A DNA stretch of 64,000 bases from Thiotrichales bacterium. GTDB taxonomy: Bacteria; Pseudomonadota; Gammaproteobacteria; Beggiatoales; Beggiatoaceae. Where the stretch lies: the NCBI GenBank assembly GCA_016745035.1, contig JADGDE010000009.1:62001-126000 (forward strand), in the 5' to 3' direction. Below are positions 59,426 to 64,000 of the stretch, one piece after another. A program made the translations under genes and the position numbers. Each line of letters begins with the position of its first letter. Position 1 is the first letter of the stretch. A model generated the notes under the pieces. The model had not been told where the DNA came from and searched no databases. It saw nothing but the letters and a program-made list of their open reading frames with translations.

Positions 59426-61453
59426 TCACAGGGCGACATGGGGTGCGTGTCGTGATATTGACAAACTTTCAATCTCTTCTTGCATCATTTGTTGTTCCAG
59501 CTCGGAATAACGTCCTTGTACCAAATGAATCGCTACTAAGTCCGTTTTGCCTTTTAAGTGTACTGTGCCGACACTTTCAGTTTGATAACGCTCAGATAAA
59601 TAGCTCAAAGTATCATCGCCAATTAAAATCCGGCAAATATTATCCGCATCCAAAGTTTTATCGAAACTCTCCAGCCGCGCTGCGGTGTTGACCGTATCAC
59701 CAAGCACCGTATATTCCTGCCGTTGCTCACCGCCTAAACTACCAGCGACCAAAGGCCCTGTAAAAATCCCAACCCGCATCCGAATTTTTGGCATACCGCG
59801 CTTGTCCCATTCCATCCGTAAACGAGCCATTTCTGTGCGCATAGACAAGGCACAATCAACCGCATTGGCGGCATTACGGGCAATGGCTTCTTCGCTGTTT
59901 TCCGCCACGGGAACACCAAAAACAGCCATGACCGCATCGCCGATAAATTTATTCACCTGACCATGATGGGCTTCAACAACTTTAACCATAGCGCTCATGT
60001 ATTCATTGAGCCAATCCATCAGAGCTTGCGGTTCCATGGTCTCAGAAACAGTGGTAAAGTTTTGCAAATCGGTAAACAAGACGGTGGCGGTTAAGCGTTG
60101 CGAGACCAATTTACCGTGGTTCAGATATTGATCACGAGATGCCCAAATAACTTTGGCGACATCTTTGGAGACATGACGGCTAAAGAGATTCATTAAAGTC
60201 GCACGCTCGTGATGTTCTTTGTAGGCTTGATAGGCGATCACAAAAACCATGCTTGTAAACCAACCTAGGACAGGCGCAGCAAATACCAACCACCATTGAT
60301 AATAAAAGGCGACCAAGCTAATTAGCCCTAAACTGCCAATGCCGAGTAGATTAAACAGACTAAAACGCCAAAAATTATGAATTTTGAGGCAGAACAATGC
60401 CCCCAATAAAGTCCAAAACCAAATCCAAATCCGTTCATGGACTTCGTTTAATGCTTGCAAAGGCAGTTCTTCACCCAAACCCCAGCGTAAAATATGACTG
60501 GTTCCATGCGCGTGGACATTAACCCCTGGCATCCGTTGCTCGCCATCTAACCAGCGTGTGACGGGGGTATAAAAAAAATCGGGGGTTGCCTCGGCATTTG
60601 TACCAATCAGGACGATTTTATCGCGCAGTAATTCAGGGTTGAAATTATCATCGAATAATTGCGTTAAAGTCAGACTACGGGGTGGATCAGTGACATTAAA
60701 ATAACTAAATAAAAATTGATAGCCATTGGCATCAATATTGGCATAACCACCAAATCCCTCATTTAAAGGCGCTGGAAAAACGGTATCCCCTAAAACCAAG
60801 GCATCATCGGCATTATTGTACAAATGAATATTTTCCTCCGCCAGATAGCGTAAAGCGAGCTTTAAGCCAAAATATTCAAACCATTGTCCTTCGTGATCAT
60901 CCATAAACAAGAGACCCCGGCGAATAACATAGCCTTGATCGTAAATCACATCATTAAAACCAACCTGACGTTTTTTTTCTAATACTTTGGGTGGGGGGAC
61001 ATAATTGCCTTCCTTATTAGCGAATTTCATAATCGCAATGATGTTGTCATTTTCGGCTAAGACTTTATTTAATCGCGCATGACCTGCACTGTCATTTAAA
61101 GGCACGGGCATATCACGATATAAATCTAAACCAATCACCCGTGCTTGTTGTTCTAATAGACGCTCAAACACCTCAGTGAGTAAATTATCTGACAAGGGCC
61201 AGCCATATTTGCGTTGATCCGCATCGGTTAGCCACAAAACCGTGATACGATCATCGACCGGTTTTTGTTGGGACTGATGAATCAGCATGGCATCATAAGC
61301 AATCAGTTCCAAAGGCTGAAGATAGCCCGCATTACGGACGCTAAGCAATAACACAAAAACGATATGTGCCAACAATAAAGCAATAAAAATAGGGGAGCTA
61401 AAAAATGTTCGTAGGTTCTGCCATCGAAATGACAAGGGTTTCATTATGGACAT
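59426..61453 (-). CDS. CHASE2-domain adenylate/guanylate cyclase
   Basis: A 675-residue membrane protein: one span (~20-42), an extracellular/periplasmic CHASE2 sensor (~45-330; LELIAYDAMLIH, RITVLWLTDADQRKYGWPL, KIVLIGTNAEATPDFF), three more spans (~340-425), and a class III cyclase domain (~450-620). Catalytic text: VLFTDLQNFTTVSE (metal Asp), VNKFIGDAVMAVFG (second metal Asp) and YTVLGDTVNTAARLE (transition-state Asn/Arg). It makes cAMP or cGMP in response to an unknown external signal; the nucleotide preference cannot be told with certainty. Confidence 0.92.
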   Translation of the reverse strand: MSIMKPLSFRWQNLRTFFSSPIFIALLLAHIVFVLLLSVRNAGYLQPLELIAYDAMLIHQSQQKPVDDRITVLWLTDADQRKYGWPLSDNLLTEVFERLLEQQARVIGLDLYRDMPVPLNDSAGHARLNKVLAENDNIIAIMKFANKEGNYVPPPKVLEKKRQVGFNDVIYDQGYVIRRGLLFMDDHEGQWFEYFGLKLALRYLAEENIHLYNNADDALVLGDTVFPAPLNEGFGGYANIDANGYQFLFSYFNVTDPPRSLTLTQLFDDNFNPELLRDKIVLIGTNAEATPDFFYTPVTRWLDGEQRMPGVNVHAHGTSHILRWGLGEELPLQALNEVHERIWIWFWTLLGALFCLKIHNFWRFSLFNLLGIGSLGLISLVAFYYQWWLVFAAPVLGWFTSMVFVIAYQAYKEHHERATLMNLFSRHVSKDVAKVIWASRDQYLNHGKLVSQRLTATVLFTDLQNFTTVSETMEPQALMDWLNEYMSAMVKVVEAHHGQVNKFIGDAVMAVFGVPVAENSEEAIARNAANAVDCALSMRTEMARLRMEWDKRGMPKIRMRVGIFTGPLVAGSLGGEQRQEYTVLGDTVNTAARLESFDKTLDADNICRILIGDDTLSYLSERYQTESVGTVHLKGKTDLVAIHLVQGRYSELEQQMMQEEIESLSISRHAPHVAL

Positions 61454-61503
61454 GATGATTTTCTCAAAGCGATTAATAAGCTTACAAGGGCTTTATCAGC
61501 AAG

Positions 61504-62418
61504 ATGTGTTCCATATCAATGAATAAAGGCATAGATACTGCTGTTATTGTGCTTAATTGGCAGGGTTGGCAGCATACGTTACGTTGTGTGGAGAGCCTGA
61601 ATGAACTATTAAGTCAAAGCTCTATGCGGCTATTGGTGTGTGATAATGGTTCCCAAGATGAGTCTTGGGAAAAATTAGATAATGAACTGGTAAAACAAGG
61701 CTTTAGCTATAACAACAGCGAAAACACCCCAGCACAAATCCAACTATTGCAAACTGGGGCTAATTTGGGTTTTGCAGGCGGCATGAATTACGCAATACGC
61801 CATGCACTTAAAGACCCAAAGATTGATTATGTTTGGCTATTAAATAACGACACTTGGCTGGATGAAGATGCGCTTAGCCCCTTAAAACAAGCGGCACAAG
61901 ATCGCCCTGATGTGGGGCTTTGGGGAAGTGCTATGTATGATGCACAAGGTCAATTGCAATCGCTTTCGGGTTACCATTACAACCCTTGGCTTACACGTAT
62001 TAAAGCCTTAAAAACCCCAGCACAACCGAGTTATGTTGATGGGGCAGCACTGTTTATTCCGCGTGTTGCATTGGATAAAATTGGATTATTGACCGAAGCA
62101 TATTTTTTATTTTATGAAGAACTGGATTATAGCGAACGCTTAAAACAGGTGGGACTCAAAGTTGCGACTTGCCCAAAGAGCCGTGTTTATCATCAAGGCA
62201 GTGCCAGTTTAGGCGGGGAAAGCCTGAAAAAACGCACCCAACGACAATACTACGAAAATCACAGTACCCTATTATTTTCGGCTAAATTTTATCCGTGGCG
62301 ACTATGGTTTATTCTACCGTGGCGTTTGAGTGTTAAATTACTGTTGTTAGCTTTACGTCGCGAGTGGGATTTATATCCAGCTTTATGGCAAGCTTATAAA
62401 GATTTTTTCACAAAATAA
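61504..62418 (+). CDS. Family 2 glycosyltransferase (rhamnosyltransferase-like)
   Basis: A ~299-304-residue GT2 enzyme (ATG at 61504 or 61519). Motifs: AVIVLNWQGWQHTLRCVESL, VCDNGSQDESW, LLQTGANLGFAGGMNYAIRH, VWLLNNDTWLDEDAL (DxD-type site), and VDGAALFIPRVALDKIGLLT with FFLYEELDYSERLK (acceptor-side ED). A short hydrophobic C-terminal segment may associate with the membrane. Likely adds sugar to surface polysaccharide or lipid-linked acceptor; no pathway neighbours. Confidence 0.88.
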   Translation: MCSISMNKGIDTAVIVLNWQGWQHTLRCVESLNELLSQSSMRLLVCDNGSQDESWEKLDNELVKQGFSYNNSENTPAQIQLLQTGANLGFAGGMNYAIRHALKDPKIDYVWLLNNDTWLDEDALSPLKQAAQDRPDVGLWGSAMYDAQGQLQSLSGYHYNPWLTRIKALKTPAQPSYVDGAALFIPRVALDKIGLLTEAYFLFYEELDYSERLKQVGLKVATCPKSRVYHQGSASLGGESLKKRTQRQYYENHSTLLFSAKFYPWRLWFILPWRLSVKLLLLALRREWDLYPALWQAYKDFFTK

Positions 62419-62440
62419 GTGTGCTAAATGGATTTTAACG

Positions 62441-62685
62441 GATGTTACGCAAAGGCTAAATCTCACTAGAGCAGGTGGAAAACCACAATGTTGAGATAAA
62501 AATAGGTTTAGAGTCTATGCGGAGTATGGGAATCGTCGCGAAAATCAGATATTTTGAGGCTAATTCCGTGGTTTTGTGAGGCGAATAACGCGTTATTTAA
62601 CGAATAAAAGCGCGGAATTAGACCAAAATAGCGGATTTGCAGCAGATTATTCATATTTCGCATAGACTCTTAGTGCGTAACATCA
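62441..62685 (+). mobile_element. MITE family B, copy 2, interrupted by MITE A
   Basis: Left part GATGTTACGCAAAGGCTAAATC... (62441-62510) and right part GTGCGTAACATCA (62673-62685) are the two ends of a family B copy. Flanks carry GATTTTAA on both sides (62431-62438 and 62686-62693), a target duplication of about 9 bp. A family A element sits inside it, so B inserted first. Confidence 0.75.
62511..62669. mobile_element. MITE family A, copy 2 (159 bp), nested
   Basis: GAGTCTATGCG and CGCATAGACTC ends, flanked by TTA (62508-62510 and 62670-62672). Sequence is nearly identical to 25472-25650 except for the central hairpin, which here is AATAACG/CGTTATT. No coding capacity. Confidence 0.82.
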
Positions 62686-62787
62686 GATTTTAAATCTTTT
62701 TCTAGGCAAATCTACATAAATATAATTTAATATATCATTATATTATACTATACTAAAGCCAATTACATTTCATCAAGGAGAGTTGTG

Positions 62788-63090
62788 ATGTCGAAATTGA
62801 ATTGTTGGGAATATAAGCAATGTGGACGCGAACCCGGTGGTAAGCATACCGAAGATTTAGGCGTTTGTCCTGTGCCGCAGACCAAACCTGCAGATGGATT
62901 AAATTGTGGCAATAATGCTGGGCGTGCTTGCTGGGCTATTTCAAAGTCGCTATGTGGGGATCGGGTTCAAGGCAACTATACCGATAAAATTGGCGCTTGT
63001 ATGGATTGCGCTTTTTATAAGAACGTTTTACATGAAGAGTTAATCGAGTTCAAAACCGGCAAAGAGATTTTGGAGCATTTACAAACCTAA
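62788..63090 (+). CDS. Two-CW domain protein
   Basis: A 100-residue cytoplasmic protein (MSKLNCWEYKQCGREPGGKH). Two CW-type units are visible: NCWEYKQCGREPGG with CPVPQ, and RACWAISKSLCGD with GACMDCAFYKNV, giving eight cysteines in paired positions, a likely metal or Fe-S site. Such 'two-CW' proteins occur in environmental and sulfur bacteria; function unknown. AAGGAG lies eight bases before the ATG (a GTG overlaps just upstream). Confidence 0.8.
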   Translation: MSKLNCWEYKQCGREPGGKHTEDLGVCPVPQTKPADGLNCGNNAGRACWAISKSLCGDRVQGNYTDKIGACMDCAFYKNVLHEELIEFKTGKEILEHLQT

Positions 63091-63602
63091 ACACAAGTCA
63101 TAGCCTACTTGCTACCCCCCTTTTACATAGGTTTCCTGCTGTTTGCACTGATGTTGGTTTTTGCTCGATTTGTGTCTGATAACGCCTAGATACAGTCTTT
63201 CACATCACTCCTTTTAGAGATGTTTTTCATAAAATAGACTCTAATCATTGGTTCGTTTTAGAGCGGGCTTAACTGTGCGAGTAGTTTGACCAATTCGGTA
63301 CTAGGTTCTATATCCAAGTCTGTAAATATAACATCACACCTGAGTTGAACAATGGCACAATGCCAAACAGCGTGTGAGCTTATCAGGAAAACATTTTCAT
63401 GTTGACATACTTAAGGGAATTATCGAGAATGCACCGCTTTGAGTCCGGTTAGATTTGGATTCAACATACTCATTTTGTGGTCTCAATCACGTTGCTTAAT
63501 AGCGTTGACATAGAAAAACTATACAGCCTCTATCAGCTAAACTGACATTCAATTAGATAAGCTTATAATAAATAAGACCACTCTTACGTTAAGGAATATT
63601 CC
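63091..63602. other. 512-bp intergenic region before gmk
   Basis: No intact gene seen. On the minus strand about 50 codons (63258-63410, containing DVIFTDLDIEPSTELVKLLA) are open and look protein-like but lack a start, perhaps a gene remnant. The gmk promoter should lie at the right end; AAGGAAT precedes its ATG. Confidence 0.4.
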
Positions 63603-64000
63603 ATGTTACGTGGACAGCTTTATATCATTGCTGCTCCCTCAGGGGCAGGGAAAACCAGCCTTTTAAAAACCTTATTAACGGTAGAAAACAGCTTGCAGTT
63701 GTCCATATCGCACACCACCCGTCCACCACGTCCTGGTGAAACCAATGGTAAGGATTATCATTTTATTTCCCTAGAGCAATTTAAAACCTTACAAAAATCG
63801 GATGAGTTTTTGGAATGGGCGCAGGTATTTGATAATTGCTATGGCACATCCAAAAGCTGGGTTAATGGGCAGCTTGATCAGGGTAAAAACGTCATTTTAG
63901 AAATCGATTGGCAAGGGGCAAAACAAGTTCGCCAGCATATTGACGATTGCATCAGTATTTTTATTTTGCCACCGAGCCGCGCTGACTTATTACAACGCTT
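63603..64000 (+). CDS. gmk: Guanylate kinase, 5' end
   Basis: The first ~132 codons of guanylate kinase are present; the gene runs off the window. P-loop LYIIAAPSGAGKTSLL, then SISHTTRPPRPGETNGKDYH (GMP site), FLEWAQVFDNCYGTSK and ILEIDWQGAKQVR. Gmk converts GMP to GDP. In many gammaproteobacteria rpoZ and spoT follow. Confidence 0.95.
   Translation, partial: MLRGQLYIIAAPSGAGKTSLLKTLLTVENSLQLSISHTTRPPRPGETNGKDYHFISLEQFKTLQKSDEFLEWAQVFDNCYGTSKSWVNGQLDQGKNVILEIDWQGAKQVRQHIDDCISIFILPPSRADLLQR

Larger units (their letters stand above)
62419..62787. other. Intergenic region filled by nested MITEs
   Basis: This 369-bp gap is mostly the MITE B copy at 62441-62685 interrupted by MITE A at 62511-62669. 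The remaining AT-rich bases before 62788 include the next gene's promoter region and AAGGAG. Confidence 0.6.

Noticed and set aside
63258..63410. Minus-strand 50-codon protein-like segment
   Set aside because: No start codon and stops on both sides; could be a gene remnant but cannot be supported as a gene.

Overview
The window reads as a gammaproteobacterial chromosome. It carries a YbgC-TolQ-TolR-TolA operon, rnfABCD, lpxH, cobalamin-dependent metH, thiL, lipB, tusE/dsrC-type and gmk genes, many hybrid sensor kinases, and moderate GC. The mix (TauE/SafE-type exporter, DsrC-family protein, CHASE2 cyclase, two-CW protein) fits a sulfur-oxidising, Thiotrichales/Beggiatoa-like bacterium. That placement is inference; no rRNA or phylogenetic marker here settles it.

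Layout. 1-1300: end of a TauE/SafE-type permease gene, a YraN-family gene, a small GlsB/YeaQ-type membrane protein and two tRNA-Leu genes (CAA, UAA). 1243-19038: a 17.7-kb integrated element bounded by a 60-bp direct repeat of the 3' end of tRNA-Leu(UAA). It has a lambda-type integrase beside attL, a HigBA module, a CI-like repressor beside attR, and two long leftward gene sets. The right set (18324 to 10806) has replication-type genes, several small secreted or membrane proteins, a RHH/AAA-ATPase pair, a four-repeat CRISPR array without cas genes, a YdjM-like hydrolase, a thermonuclease and a secreted protein; it ends at a strong terminator. The left set (8951 to 3746) has small proteins, a ComEA-like HhH protein, a coiled-coil protein, a PolB-type exonuclease and a DUF4417 protein. 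Between the two sets lie 1.8 kb of non-coding DNA, including a 579-nt tract with only five T on the + strand. A shared TATAGCA/TGCTATA inverted repeat sits in the promoter spacers of both sets and of higBA, so one repressor may control most of the element. No capsid, portal, terminase or conjugation gene is recognisable, so satellite, integrative plasmid and unfamiliar virus all remain open.

19039-25690: hypothetical genes, a degenerate HsdM-like methyltransferase, and an ammonium-transporter/histidine-kinase fusion. 25692-30408: CAP-domain protein, MepA endopeptidase, Atm1-type ABC exporter and a REC-kinase. 30522-36789: DUF2066 protein and the Tol operon, with a membrane-anchored WD40 protein where TolB-Pal would be expected. 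36851-43103: rnfABCD without rnfG/E, then a hybrid kinase. 43140-50617: lpxH, two cyclophilins, a FimV/ChrA fusion, thiL, lipB and an SDR. 50618-58876: YoaA helicase, MetH, a Fur-family regulator, CpdA and a CDF cation exporter. 59057-64000: TusE/DsrC-like protein, CHASE2 cyclase, glycosyltransferase, two-CW protein and the start of gmk. Two families of short non-autonomous inverted-repeat elements (A: GAGTCTATGCG ends, TTA duplication; B: TGATGTTACGCA ends, about 9-bp duplication) are scattered outside the integrated element, once nested.
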